Positions 27,774-40,300 of a DNA stretch of 64,000 nucleotides are shown here, one piece after another (position 1 is the stretch's first letter; each line of letters opens with the position of its first letter). The stretch lies in contig NZ_RYZH01000011.1 in the NCBI RefSeq assembly GCF_003977685.1, positions 62,001 to 126,000 on the forward strand. The letters are read 5' to 3'. The notes under the pieces are model-generated. The model did no database searches, had not been told where the DNA came from, and worked only from the letters and a program-made list of their open reading frames with translations. The translations under genes and the position numbers were made by a program. Source of the DNA: Tautonia sociabilis. Lineage in GTDB: Bacteria; Planctomycetota; Planctomycetia; Isosphaerales; Isosphaeraceae.

Positions 27774-30293
27774 TCAGCGCCGCAGGAGGAATTCCTTGCT
27801 GTTGACGATCGCCCAGGCGATGTCCTCCCAGGCGAGGCGGGGGTCGTCGTGAGCGGACAGGTGGGCGAGGGCGCCGCTGCGCTCCTCCGGGGAGGGGAGG
27901 CGGCAGAGGGCGGCAAGGTAGAGCTCATCGAGGATGGCGTCGTCGGGCGTCCCGGAGGCCAGCAGGCGGCCGATGCGGTTGTCGGGGGCCTCGAGGATGG
28001 CGCGGACGACGTCGCCGTTGATGAGCTGGAAGGCCTGGCCGAGCGTGGTGGACTCGGATCGCTCGCATTCGCAGGTGAGCAGGCGGTCGGGCTTGCCGAA
28101 AGCGTCGAGGAACTCGGGTCCGGTGTTGGCGCCGGCGAGGGCGACGGCCCGGGTGCCGGGGGGGACGCCGTCGAGGTCGGCGGGGCGGCCGAGGGCCGAG
28201 CCGATGGCGTCGAGCAGGACCTCGGCGGGGAGAAGCTTCACGCGGGCTCGGGCGAAGTTGGCCTCGTCGTCGCGGTTGGTGGGACGGGGGGAGGAGTCGA
28301 GGGCATAGACCCGGGAGGTCATGATCGCCCGGACAAGGGGCTTGAGGCGGTTGCCGCCGGCCTCGAAGGTGGCGGTCAGGGCGTCGAGCAGTTCGGGGTT
28401 GCTCGGGGGGTTGGTGGCGCGGAAGTCGTCGACGGGCTCGACGACGCCTCGGCCCATCAGGTGGAACCAGGCCCGGTTGGCCATGTTCCGGGCGAACTGG
28501 CGGTCGGACTCGGTGAGCCAGCGGGCCAGGGCGGCCCGGGCGTCGAGGTCGGGGCCAACCGCGAGCGGGACGCCGCCGGGGGCGGTTGGGGCGAGGCGCT
28601 CGCCGGAGACCGGCTGTCGCATCCGGGGGCGGCCGTCGAGGTGGATGATCACGTCCCCGTTGATCTCGTGGGAGTTGAGGCGATCGCGGCGGCTGTTGTT
28701 GACTTCCTTGCGGTCGATGTTCGCGAAGGCGGCGGCGAGGCCGTAGTAGTCGTCCTGGGTCCAGACGTCGAAGGGATGGTTGTGGCATCGGGCGCACTGG
28801 AGCCGGACGCCGAGGAAGATCTGCCCGAAGCTCTCGGCGCAGGTCTCGGGGTCGCGGTTGGTGCGGTAGAAGCTCGCCGGGGGATTGGCCCAGGAGGAGC
28901 CGGAGCCGGTGAGCAGCTGCTCGGCCAGCTCGGTCAGGGGCACGTCGGCGGCGATCCGGTCGCGGAGCCAGCGGTGGAAGGCCCAGACACCCTTGGGCCC
29001 CATCGTCTTCTCCTCGTTGCGGAGGAGATCGGCCCACTTGAGCGCCCAGAAGTCGGCGAACTCGGGGCGGCCGAGGAGGCGGTCGACGAGCCGGGCCCGC
29101 TTGTCGGGGTCGGTGTCCTCGAGGAAGGAGCGGGCCTCGTCCGGGGTGGGGAGGACGCCGATGCAGTCGAGGTACGCGCGGCGGAGGAAGACGTGGTCCG
29201 GCGCGGGGGGAGAGGCGTGGATCGTGAGCGTCTGGAGCTGATCGAAGACGGCGCGGTCGAAGGGCGTAAGCGGCTCGGGGCCGTCCCAGACGAAACCGGG
29301 GCGATCGGGGAGGAAGGCGAGCCGGGAGACGGCCTGCTGGCCGAGGTATCGGGCGGAGACGACCGACTGGCCCGGTGCCTCTCGGCGGACGAGGCCGGAG
29401 GGGGAAACCTCGACCTCGGTCGGGTCGTCGACGTCGAAGGCGGCCAGTCGGGTCACGTCTCGGGTCGAGCCGTCGGCGAAGGTGGCGGTGACGACGAGCT
29501 GCTGGGCCAGGGAAGGAGAGGCGTTCACCCGCTCGGGAGGGAAGATGGAGAGGGAGACAAGCTCGGGGACCGTGCCGAGGTCATCCCGGCCGCCGCCGGC
29601 GATCCAGGAGCGGAGGATCTCGGCCTCCGGATCATCGGGTCCGAAGCGACGGCCCCCCTCGTGGGGGACGAGGCCGATCGGCTTGAGGAGCAGGAGGCTG
29701 GAATCGGGGTCCGCCGTGTTGACCCGGCGGCCGAAGGCATCCCGGGTCATGCGGAGGAGATCGAGGCCGGGGTCATCCCCCCGAAGGGAAAGTTTGAAGC
29801 CTCCCTTGCCGGTGAGGTTGCCGTGGCAGGGGCCCATGTTGCACCCGGCCTTCGAGAGCACGGCGACCACATCCTGCCGGTAGCTGATCGCCCGGGGAGG
29901 GGTCGAGGAGACGACCTCGACGGGAACCTCGGCCGACGCCTCGCCGAACCGGGCGATCAGGCGATCAATCCCGCCGGTCCCGGGCTCGACCACTCCGGAA
30001 GACGAGACGCGAGCGACCCCTTCCGATCGGAGTTCAACGCGGGCCTCGGCCGTCACGTCTCGGGTCGAGCCGTCGGCGAAGGTGGCGGTGACGGCGACCT
30101 GCTGCCGGTCGGTTGGGTCGGCGAGCCGGATCGATGGAGGGTGGATCGAGAGCCCGGGAGAGGAAGAGGAGGAGCCCGAGGGGATCGCCAGGGCGGTCGG
30201 GGTCGGGGCCAGCAGGGCGGCGATCGTGGCGGGGAGGGCCGAGCGGAGGACGACGAGCGTCGTCCGGAGGACGAGAGAGGCGGGAAGCGTCAC
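27774..30293 (-). CDS. DUF1549/DUF1553 exported protein with Ig-like and cytochrome-like parts
   Basis: A 839-residue secreted protein of a family that is expanded in planctomycetes. The GTG start is supported by GAGGAG 7 bases upstream; the signal peptide is [25 protein letters not shown]. An Ig-like Big_2 type domain ([21 protein letters not shown]) is followed by a planctomycete cytochrome-C-like module with CNMGPCHG, a second Ig-like domain, DUF1549 ([12 protein letters not shown] through [13 protein letters not shown]) with [12 protein letters not shown], and DUF1553 near the C-terminus ([21 protein letters not shown]). It is first of a three-gene run with DUF1501 and DUF971. A further ATG at 30383 lacks a ribosome site. 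Confidence 0.92.
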   Translation of the reverse strand: MTLPASLVLRTTLVVLRSALPATIAALLAPTPTALAIPSGSSSSSPGLSIHPPSIRLADPTDRQQVAVTATFADGSTRDVTAEARVELRSEGVARVSSSGVVEPGTGGIDRLIARFGEASAEVPVEVVSSTPPRAISYRQDVVAVLSKAGCNMGPCHGNLTGKGGFKLSLRGDDPGLDLLRMTRDAFGRRVNTADPDSSLLLLKPIGLVPHEGGRRFGPDDPEAEILRSWIAGGGRDDLGTVPELVSLSIFPPERVNASPSLAQQLVVTATFADGSTRDVTRLAAFDVDDPTEVEVSPSGLVRREAPGQSVVSARYLGQQAVSRLAFLPDRPGFVWDGPEPLTPFDRAVFDQLQTLTIHASPPAPDHVFLRRAYLDCIGVLPTPDEARSFLEDTDPDKRARLVDRLLGRPEFADFWALKWADLLRNEEKTMGPKGVWAFHRWLRDRIAADVPLTELAEQLLTGSGSSWANPPASFYRTNRDPETCAESFGQIFLGVRLQCARCHNHPFDVWTQDDYYGLAAAFANIDRKEVNNSRRDRLNSHEINGDVIIHLDGRPRMRQPVSGERLAPTAPGGVPLAVGPDLDARAALARWLTESDRQFARNMANRAWFHLMGRGVVEPVDDFRATNPPSNPELLDALTATFEAGGNRLKPLVRAIMTSRVYALDSSPRPTNRDDEANFARARVKLLPAEVLLDAIGSALGRPADLDGVPPGTRAVALAGANTGPEFLDAFGKPDRLLTCECERSESTTLGQAFQLINGDVVRAILEAPDNRIGRLLASGTPDDAILDELYLAALCRLPSPEERSGALAHLSAHDDPRLAWEDIAWAIVNSKEFLLRR

Positions 30294-30656
30294 GGCCTTG
30301 CTCCTCGGGGGGACGAGGGGTCCGAGGGACGCAGGCGACCCGTCCGGCCGGGGAGGGCTGGGTCTCCATCGATTATTCAACATAGAGGGCGTCCGGCGGG
30401 CCCGTCAAGCCGATGGTCGAGGCCGGCCGGAAGAGGAGGCTTCTTGGAGGCTTGCTCGGGAGAAAGGCCCAGGGGGCGAGGGGCGAACCGAATCCCGGAC
30501 GATGGGCTCCGGAGAGCGGGAGATCGACCCGGTTCGAGGGGGTCAAGCCGTCGTGCAGTGAGGGGGAAAACACCGTACAATTGGGGTCGACTTCCGGACC
30601 GAAGGGCCGGGTCCATCGACCGACCGATCCCGACGTCGCGAGACAAGGAGAGGAAC

Positions 30657-30953
30657 GTGGCGCATATCGTCGCCGAGCCGTGCTTCGACTGCAAGTACAC
30701 CGACTGCGTGGTCGTCTGCCCCGTCGACTGCTTCTACGAGGGGGCGCAGATGTTGTTCATCCACCCCGAGGAATGCATCGACTGCGAGGCGTGCGTGCCT
30801 GAGTGCCCGGTCGAGGCGATCTTCCACGAGGACAACCTGCCGGACGAGTGGAAGGAATTCGTCGCCCTCAACGCCGAGGAGGCGCCGAAGTGCCCGGTGA
30901 TCACCGAGAAGAAGGCGCCGCTCGAGGGCCCGTCCTGCAACGCGAAGAAGTGA
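30657..30953 (+). CDS. 7Fe/8Fe ferredoxin (FdxA-like)
   Basis: A 98-residue soluble electron carrier. The first motif [18 protein letters not shown] has the spacing of seven-iron ferredoxins, whose first site holds a [3Fe-4S] or [4Fe-4S] cluster; the second, [16 protein letters not shown], is a standard [4Fe-4S] site. The C-terminal extension ([20 protein letters not shown]) is shared with FdxA proteins. The GTG start has AAGGAG 6 to 7 bases upstream. It is transcribed alone, divergent from the DUF1549 gene, and its redox partner is not apparent. Confidence 0.93.
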   Translation: MAHIVAEPCFDCKYTDCVVVCPVDCFYEGAQMLFIHPEECIDCEACVPECPVEAIFHEDNLPDEWKEFVALNAEEAPKCPVITEKKAPLEGPSCNAKK

Positions 30954-31310
30954 CGGCGGGGCGGAGCCCCTCCGAGGCCTCGTCGGGGGGACCTTCGCCC
31001 CGACCCGGACGGCGGTACCCCCCACCGACGACGACGTCGATGTCCGCTCCGGTCCCGGAAGCCGGGGCGTTTCCCCTCAAGCGAGGCGACCGGTCCCGAG
31101 GACGGTAATCGACCGGACCCGGGAGGGTGGATGGTGCCTTCTGTGAGGCACCTTCGATGCCGGCAGGAGAGGCGACCGCCGAGCCGACGGCGCGCCCGGT
31201 TCGAGTCCCGAGACGGGGGCCGGGCCGGCCTCGAAAACGACGCGAGCGGCCCCGGGGGGCCGCTCGCGATGCTCGATGAACGGGGGCCGGGGTGGCCGGC
31301 CCTCCTGGGG
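30954..31310. other. Convergent intergenic region after ferredoxin
   Basis: The region lies between the ends of the ferredoxin gene and the giant minus-strand gene. No gene is supported. The only clear signal is the hairpin at 31241-31268. Confidence 0.5.
31241..31268. terminator. GC-rich hairpin between convergent genes
   Basis: Arms CGCGAGCGGCC and GGCCGCTCGCG pair perfectly over 11 bases around a CCGGGG loop. The hairpin lies 43 bases beyond the stop of the giant minus-strand gene and further from the ferredoxin, so it may terminate both. As at 17649 there is no T-tract. Confidence 0.55.
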
Positions 31311-34300
31311 TCACTGACCGCGGCGGAACCGGCCTCGGGAGAGCAGGTCCTGCCAGGCCCGCTTGCCCTGAGGGGCGACCTGGTTGACCTGCTCCTGGCG
31401 GCCGGCGAGCCGGGCGCGGAGGGCCTCCCGATCGCGGCGGGCCTTGCCGGCGGTCGGCTGGACGCCGGCGGTCTGGGCCGCGGAGCCGACCCCGGTGCCG
31501 GTGCCGGTGCCGGGCTGGAAGGTGCTGTTCGGCTGGCCGGAGGGCTGGCCGAACAGGAGGTTGTCATCCGGCGGGGTGGAGCCGGTCGGCGGGATGAAGA
31601 TGCCGCCGCCTCCCGAGCCGGCCGAGCCGCGGAACTCGATGGCGCCCATATCGGCGGGTCCGAAGGGCGGGAAGCCGCGGTTGGGGATGTCGACCCGGCC
31701 GAGGTTGAGGAAGTCGAGGGCCGGGGCGGTCAGGCTGTCGGCGGTGTCGATCGCATCGGAGTTGGCCGTCAGCCCGAAGTTGCCGTCGAGCAGGGTGATC
31801 GTCGGCCCGTCGAACTGCGGCCGAGGGTCGCGGGGAGCGGCGAAGGCGGGGTCGCCAATGTAGTTGTACGCGGCGTCGGCGTTGGGCGTCGAGCCGAGGG
31901 CGGCCGTGTTGAACCCGACCAGGGGGGTGTTCGGGTTGCTGGAGAACATGTTGTTCCGGACGACGGCCACGGCCGGGAAGATACCGATCGGGGTGTCGGC
32001 GCCGCCGGCGCGGTCGCTGTTTTGCCAGAAGATGTTGTTGACGACGTCGGCGATGACCGGGCTGCCCTCGTTGATGGCCGCGTCGTAGAGGATGATGCCC
32101 CCGTTGTTGAGGGCGATCGTGTTGTTGACGATCTGGACCGGCTGGTCGATGGCGATGGTGTTGTTCGGATCCCGGACGACGATGCCGGTGCGGTTGCCCG
32201 CGAGGACGTTGCTGTCGATCCGGGCGTTGGAGGCCGCCCCGCTCTTGGGCTCGACGCTGATCCCCTCACCGGCGTTGATCACCACGTTCCCGTGGTACCG
32301 GCCGCCGGAGTTGACCAGCCGGATGCCGATCGAGCTGGGGTCGATGGCGCCGGAGACGAGGTTGGTCAGCGGGGCGACCACGGCGAAGCCGCGGAACTCG
32401 GTGTCCAGCTCGCCGCCGTCGGTGAAGCCGAGGAGATCGATCCCCTGGACGGTGACCTCGGGGGCGTTCGGGTCCAGCGGGGCCCGGATGATCGTCGACT
32501 GGGGAGTGCCCGGGACGACGTTCGAGTCGGTGCTGGAGGGGGCAGCCGAGACGAGTCGGACGAGCGACTTGAGCGTGACCGACTCGTTGTAGGTGCCAGG
32601 CAGGACCGCGACGGTGTCGCCGATGGACGCGACGGCCAGGCCGGCGGCGATCGTCGGGTAGGGGTTGGCGCGGGAGCCAGTCGGGGTGCCCGTGCCCCCC
32701 GGGCCGACGAAGATCGTCCGCCGCTGGGTCGCGGCGTAGACGACCACGTCGATGGTGTAGCCGCCGGTGCTGTTGCCGACGATCGCGTTGCCGGCCCGGT
32801 CGGTGACCGTGTTGGCGACGGTGATGCGGTAGATGTCGTCGGCCGTGGCCCCGGTGACGTCGAAGCTGATGCGGCTGGGCCCGCTGGGGGAGGTGGCGAG
32901 GAACTCGACGTTGAGCGACGAGAGGTCGATGCTGGCCGCGTTGTCGTCCTGGGTGTTGAAGACGCCGTCGAGGCCGGCGCCGGTGACGGTGATCGCCCCC
33001 TGGGCCATGAGGCTGGCCAGCGAGAGGTTCTCGTCGGCCGTGAAGGAGACCCGGAAGCGGCCGCCGTTGGAGACCCGGCTGCCGGTGGCCGGGTCGGAGG
33101 AGATGATGCGGGGCGACCGGGTGTCGAGGATGAAGCGGACGGTCGCGTTCGGGTCGTTGGGGTCGGAGGCGTTCCCGCTGACGTCGGTGATCCGGACGCG
33201 GGCCCGGCTGTAGCCGGTGTCGTCGGCGGTGCCGAGCTGGCCGTCGGGGCCGACGTTGAACGGCGAGTCGGGGCTCAGCGCCTGGGTCGGGGTGATGGTG
33301 AAATTGCCGGTGGCGTCGGTGGTGGCGGTGCCGACGCCGAGGCGCTCGAAGACGCCGTCGCCGTCGAGGTCGAGGTCCAGGGTCACCTGCTGACCGATCA
33401 GCGGGTTGACCGGCGGGAACAGGTCGGTGACGTTGCCCGAGAAGGTGGGCGGGTTGCCGTTGGTGATTTGCAGCGTCGGATCGCTGGGGCTGGCCAGGCC
33501 GAAGCTGCCGGGGACGATCGACGGAGCCCGGGTGTCGATGGTGAAGGGCAGGATGAAGTTGCCGCCCGGGAAGCCGTCACCCGAGGGGAGGGCCAGGGGC
33601 AGGCCGTTGGGTCCGAGGTTCTCGCCGTCGAGGGCGTTGCCCTGCGGGTCTCGGATGACGTTGCCGCCGCTGCCGACCAGGACGATCCGGTACAGGTCGT
33701 TGGACAGCAGCAGGTTGCCCGCACCCAGCTTGATGCTGAGCCGCCGGGTGTCGGGGTCGAAGGCCAGCCGGCCGGAGAGCGGGATGGTGCGGTCGCCGGG
33801 GTTGTTGGCGTTGCCGAAGATCCCGTCGCCGCCGGAGGCCTGCAACAGGACGGTCTGGGCGTTGATGGTCTGCGGGTCGACCCGCTCGTCGAACTGGAAG
33901 AAGATCTCCTGCGGCACGCGGTTGCTGCCGGCGACCTGCCCCGGGGTGTAGAGGCTGACCATCTGCAGCTGTCCGGTGGCGGGGTCGGCGATGGAGGCGA
34001 AGACCCCGTCGCCGATGCCGTCGCCGTTCAGGTCGGGCGCGCCCTGAGTGGTGATCTGCGGGGGGTCGAAGGTGCGGAACTCACGGGCACCGATGTCGAA
34101 GAACGGCCGGCTGCCGAAGCCGATGTTCGGCGTGCTCGGGTCGTCGAGCCGGAGGAAGCCCTCCTTGTCGCGCTCGCCGGTGAGCGGGGCGAAGCCGTAG
34201 GTGGCGATGTTGGAGGCCGGTCCGAACGAGGAGCCGGCGGAGCCGGCGAGCACCGGGATGAACTGGTCGACGAAGCCCCGGTTCGGGGTCCCGGGGAGGG

Positions 34301-37300
34301 TGACGATCTCCCGAGGGTCTTGCTGGAAGATGGTGACCCCGCCGAAGGGATTGGTGCGGCCGATGGTGTTGCGGATGCCTCCCCGGGGGTCGAGGACCTG
34401 GTTGGAGACCGGGTAGAGCATGTCTCCGATCGGGGTCGGCCCGAACTCGCTCAGGGCCGCGTCGATGGCGGCGGAGCCGGACTGGAGGAAGAAGTTGCCG
34501 TTGGCCGGGTCGAGGAACTTCGGGTCCCCGAAGATCGGCGAGTTGTTCCCCAGGAAGGGGGCCCCGGCGATCTGGGAGATCTGGTCGTCCAGGACCGTCG
34601 AGTAGTTGTTGAAGACGTTGAACAGCAGTTGGCTGGTGGCCACCATCCCCTCGAGCCGGACCGCCGCGGCGGCCGGGTCGCTGCCGATCGTCCCCCCGTC
34701 GAAGATGTTGTTCATCGCGAGGAAGTAGACGTGAGACAGCGAGTTGTTGGGGTTGGGGTTCCAGGCCGGGGCCTGGGTCCGGAAGCCAACACCGTTGTTG
34801 TAGAAGGTGTTGTGTAGCAGGACGATCTGGGCCGGGTTCTGGTCGGCGTTCGCGTTGGCCACGTTGGCCCCGTAGTTGACGCGGACGCCCACCGGCATGT
34901 TGGAGATCGTGTTGTTGACCAGGAAGAGGTTGGTGGGCTGGCCCCTCAGACCTCCGATTCGGGCGGTGCCGCCGGCCACTGGGGTCGTGGTTCCGATCAG
35001 GGTGCGAGCGAGGAGGTCGAAGCCCTGATCGGCGAAGATGCCGGCGTCTCGGAAGCTGTCGAGGCTGGAGTTGGAGACGGTCCAGCCGAGCTGGGCGTTG
35101 TACTGCAGTTGAGGAGTGAGGCCGAGCTTCTGGAACTGCAGGTTGTCGCCGATGTCGATGGCGTTGCTGGCGTTGGAGTCGAAGGCGTCGACGATGGAAC
35201 CGCCCTGGAACTCGATCCGGTGGAGGTACCGGATGTCGGCGTTGTCGATGATGCTGCCGTTGCGGGGGTCGAAGAGGTTGTAATCGAAGAGGCTGCCGCC
35301 GCCGAAGGCGATCACGCCGCCGTCGCCGGGGGCGGGGGTGTCGAAATTGATCCCGGCGTTGCTCGGGTTGAACGAGGAGAAGAAGCTGTTCGACTGATCG
35401 ACGCCGCGGACGACGGGACCGACGGTGTTGTCCCGGAGCGAGGTGATCACCACCGGGACGCGCTGCTGGCCGGTCGTCTCGTTGGTGCCGATGCCGACGA
35501 TCCGAAGCTGGCTGCCGTAGCCCGGGTCGATCAGCGGGCTGGGGCCGGGCGGGTCGATGCCATCGTCGAAGCCGACGTTGAAGCCGGCGCCGAAGATGTT
35601 GGCGTTGTCGGCCGCGACCTGGTTGAGGGCCGGGTCGATGGGGGTGCCGGGGCCGGGGTTGCCCACGAAGGTGTCGGTGAAGAGCTTGACGTACATCGAC
35701 TCGCCCGGGCGGGCGATCCGGGTGCCGTCGGCCAGCAGGGTATCGGGCAGGGCGCTCTGGATGGTCAGCGTGATGAACGGCTGAAGCTCGGGGAGGAAAC
35801 CGTTGGCGTCGGCCTCGGGCGAGGTCGGATCGGGCACGGGCTTGTCGTTGTTGCCGAAGCCGCTCCAGCCGGCGAGGTTGACCGTGCCGCGGAGGACGTG
35901 GACGATGTCGGTGTCGTCCCAGACCGAGTTGACCGTCAGGTTGGCGCCGTCGTCCAGTGCGGCTTCGGTGTAGAAGTCGCCCTGGTTGTTGGGCGGCGGG
36001 ATGATGACCCCCGGTGTGGTCTTGATCCCCAGGCCGTTGACCGAGTTCCGCTCCATGACGTTGCCGCGGAAGAACGGGTTCCCGGAGAGCAGGGGACGGG
36101 TCGGGTCGGCGGCCAGGAGCTGGTTCGGCTCGACGACGATCGGGGTGTCGAAGTTGTCGAAGAAGTCGTTGTTGGTGATGGAGACGTTGGCGCCGGCGGC
36201 GGCGGCGTTGTAGCCGAGGAAGCTGGCGATGTCATTGGTCAGGTCGAGGACCTGACGGTTGGGCAGGGCGGTCAGGGGGGTGATGATCTGCCCGCCGCCG
36301 TAGCGGAACTCGGTCTCGTCGATGGCCGCGATCGAGCCGGGCAGGATGGAGATGCTTCCCCAGCGGAGGGAGGAGGGGACGTTGCCCGGGGCGGGAGCGG
36401 GGTTGGAGGAATTGTTGTCCGTGGGGCCGGCGGGCACGATCACGCGGCGGGTGCCCGTGGCCTGGTCGAGATAGTAGGTCTCGGCGGCGTCGTCGAAGAG
36501 GGAGGTGAACAGGGGCTTGGCGTCGCCGATCGAGTTGGGGACGAAGTTCGGGTCGGCCGGGGAGATGTTCGGGTTGGCGTCGAACTGGCGGATGTAGGTC
36601 CGCTCACCGAAGTTGACGCTCGAGGAGGTGTTCACGGTGGCCAGGCTGGCGCCGAAGCTCGACTTGACCATCATGCCGGGCTGCACGTAGAGCCGGGAGG
36701 AGACGGTCTGATCAGTCTGGCCGCCGGTGTTGGTGAGCAGCCGCTGGCCGAGAACCAGCTGGGAGTTGAGGACGTAGGGGAGCGGATCGTCGATGGTGAA
36801 GTTCTTCCCGCCGCCCTGGCTGGTGGGGTTGGCGGGGTAGAAGATCGCGTCCGTCTCCTGGGCCTGAAGCGACCCGACCGGGGGCCGGATGAGGATGCCG
36901 TTGATCGAGTTGTTCAGGAGCTGGGTGCGGCGGATCAGCGGGCCTCGGGCGATTTCGTCCTCTCGGAGCGAGTCGAGGTCGGCGGAGATGGCCGCCTGAG
37001 TGCCGCCGGCGGCTCCGCCTCCCGCGGCGCCGTCGGCCACGGTGGTGTTGGTGATGGCCGGCCGGCTGTTGAACAGGGTGATGGTGTCGTACCGGGTGCC
37101 GATGGTCTGGGGCACGGCGCCGCCGCCGAAGCGGAGCAGGGCGTGGTCGATGATCGACATCACATCCGAGGCGCCGGAGAGCCCGAGCTTGCCGTCGATC
37201 GGGAAGCTGCCCGGGAGTTGGTCGCGCCCGGCGGACACGTCGTCGTAGTTGCGGAAGATGATGCCGCCCCAGTTGCCTCCGCCGGGGGTGGTGTCCTGGG

Positions 37301-40300
37301 CGTCGTTGTTGGTGTCGCCGCCGACGGAGTCGTCCAGCAGCGAGGTGAAGATCACCTGCTCATCGGGGTTGGAACCGCCGCGGAGTTGCAGGGCCGAACC
37401 CTGGTTCTGCACGAAGAGCGAGGCGTTGAAGAGCTTCAGGGCCGAGCCCTGGTCGAAGACGAGGGTGGTTTGGGCCGGAACCGAGCCGCTCGCGTTGTTC
37501 TCCGGGCGGGAGGGGTCGGCACCGGCGGGCGGAGCGATGACGAAGGTCTGCTGGGTGGTGTCGGTGGTGCCGGGGACCGGCCGGAGGATGCCCGGCAGGG
37601 CGACGATGACGACCGGGCCCTGGTCTCGGACCCGGGTGGCCTCGAAGAAGGCCGAGCGGTCGAAGCGGTTGTTGGCGTTGCGGTCGTAGATCGGGTTGAA
37701 CCCGGTGCCGAAGTTGGCGGAGGAGTTCAGGTCGCCGTTGTTGTTCAGGTTGGGGACGGCCTCCGGCAGCAGGGTGGGGAAGGGCTTGAGGACGCTGCCG
37801 TCGGGGTCGTCGGTGGTGAGGAACGGATCGTCCTGGTAGTCGGGCCGGGCGTAGATGATGTTGCCCAGGATCCGGGAGTTGGGGTCGGCGGGGTTCTCCC
37901 GGCGCTGGCCGGGGACGACGACGAAGCCGGTGACGAAGGAGCCTCCCTCGACCGCGTCGCCGGTCAGACCGTCCCGGTAGGTGCCGTCGGGCATGAAGAC
38001 TTCGAAGCCGTCGCCGTCGGGCCGCTCGTTGCCGAGGAACTCGAGGTCGGCGACGTTGCCGAAGATGTCGGTGATCTGCTCGGAGCCGGTGTTGGGGATG
38101 ACCAGGCGGTAGTAGTCGGGGGGCAGGGTCTGGCCTTCGGGGATGCGGACGACCAGGCGGTTGAGGTACCCGGGCTGACCGAGCGTGGCGCCGGGGACGG
38201 AGTTGACCAGCTCGACAGTCACGCCGCTGACCTGAGTGAACCCGCCGGCCCCGAGCCCGAAGTCGCCGTCGGAGGGGGAGCCGGGGGAGTTGGCCGATCG
38301 GATGAGCTGGACGGCGTTGCTGTAGTCCCTCGGGGCGAGGGTGTTGGAGAAGTCGATCTGGAAGACCTCGGGAGGCGCCTCGGCCCGGGGCGTGAAGCCG
38401 GGGACGGGGATCTCGTAGTAGGCGCGGGGGCCGGAGGCGGCCATCGTGCCTGGGGAGAAGACCGAGGGGCTGAAGGCGGTGTAGCTGGTGATGAACGTCG
38501 CCTCGGGCTGGAGCTCGAAGAAGGTGGCGAAGCTCTGGTTGCCGGGCTGGGCGGGGTTGTTGTCCAGCGGGTTGCCGGCGGCGTCTCGAATGCCCGAGAA
38601 GGCGGCCTCCTGGGTGCGAGCGACCAGGACGTATCGCCCCGAGGGGAGGCCGTCGGAGAAGCTCAGCTCGACGCGACCGGTGTAGGGGTCCGAGGACTGG
38701 TTGCGCTGGGTGGTGGAGACGAACGTCGCGTTCTCGATGAACCGGGAGAGGTCGGCGTCGTCGGCGGTACCCAGGACGCGGTCGGGCCCCAGGTTGATCA
38801 GCGAGTAATTGCCGAGATTGGTCGCCGTGTCGGGGTCGAGGGCCGGGCGGTCGAGCTGGACCGGGATGGCCAGCGGGTCGGTCGGGTCGGCCGGGGAGAC
38901 CGGGTCGGCGATGTTGAGGGTGATGCTCCGCAGGTTGGAGATGCGGGACTCGTTGGGGATCGAGCTGGCGGTGACCAGCGGGGCTTGGGAGTCGACGACG
39001 AAGGAGAGTTCGGCCTGGGTCGCCTTGCCCGGCAGCGGCGGGTTCTCCGACTCGCCGACGACGACGATCCGGACGCGGTGCAGGCCGTCTCGGAGGTCGA
39101 ACGGGGGCTGGAAGCTGAAGAAGCCGTTCTCGTCGGTGTTGACGATCAGGTCGGGGTTGCCGACATAGCCCTGGCCGTTCGGTCCGACCTGAAGGTCGAA
39201 GCCGCTGGTGTGGGCCTGGAAGAACTGGATGGCGACCTGGAGGCCGACGTTGGTGGACGGGAAGGAGGCCACGGCGAAGCCCGAGAAGGTCGGGCGATTC
39301 TGGTTTGTCCCGCGGTCGCCGGGCAGGCCGGTGTCGGAGGCGGCGGTCAGGCTGAAGTTGGCCACCTGGGGGGCCTCGACCAACCGGGGGAGCTCCTGAG
39401 CGAAGGAGCCGCCGGTTTGGCCGTTCCCCGAGGGGAAGCGGCCGTTGAACTCGCCGTCGAGCCGGTTGCCGGCGACGTCGGTCACCGCGTCACTGACGAC
39501 CAGGGCGTAGATGTCCGAGGGCATCGCCGACTGCGGCAGCGCACGCAGGTCGAAGATGGCGCGGTTGTTGGCCGCGTCGTAGAAGAGCACCGCTCGGGGG
39601 TCGTCGGTGACGACGACGTTTTCCGGTCGGCCGAACGAGCCCGTCCAGCCAGTGCGGACGAGCATGAGGTTTTCCTTGGTGATGGTCGAGCCGCGCATCG
39701 CCTCGCTGAACTGGACGACGATGATGCGGCCCTGGAAGATCGTGTTCTGCACCCGGGGAGCCGCCTGGTCGGCGAGTATGAAGGCCCGGGTCAGCCCGAT
39801 CAGGTTGCTGCCGTCGGTCGCCGTGATGGCGCCGTCGGCCAGGTTGAAGGCGTAGGTGCCGTTGGCCGACACCCCAGCCGGCGCCGTGAATTCGACGGGG
39901 AAGCGGATCGTCAGGGCGTTGACCACCTGGGGAGCGCCGACGCTGACCGTCACGCCATTCGGCAAAACGGGGAAGGTCAAGTCGCTGGCCTGGAGCGTCG
40001 TCGGATCGACCGGCTTGGAGAAGGTCAACTCGATGAAGGTTGGCGCCTGGCCGAGCGTGGCCACGTCGGCCGGGTTGGAGGCGACGACGCGGAGCTGATC
40101 GACCGCGTTCAGGGCCGCGACGGCGTCCACCAGGCCGTGGCCGCCGATCGGGTCGTAGGATCCGCCGGGGGTACCGTTGAGGCCGACGGCCGTCCGCTTG
40201 AGCGCATCTTGGATGACGTTATAGGAGACGTTCGGGTTCAGCTGCCGCATCAGGGCGACCACGGCCGCCACATTCGGGGAGGCGGCGGAGGTGCCGAAGA

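Noticed and set aside
27849..30656. A long plus-strand open frame running into the ferredoxin gene
   Set aside because: It is the complement of the DUF1549/DUF1553 gene and shows no domain before the ferredoxin. The GTG with AAGGAG at 30657 gives a normal ferredoxin length.
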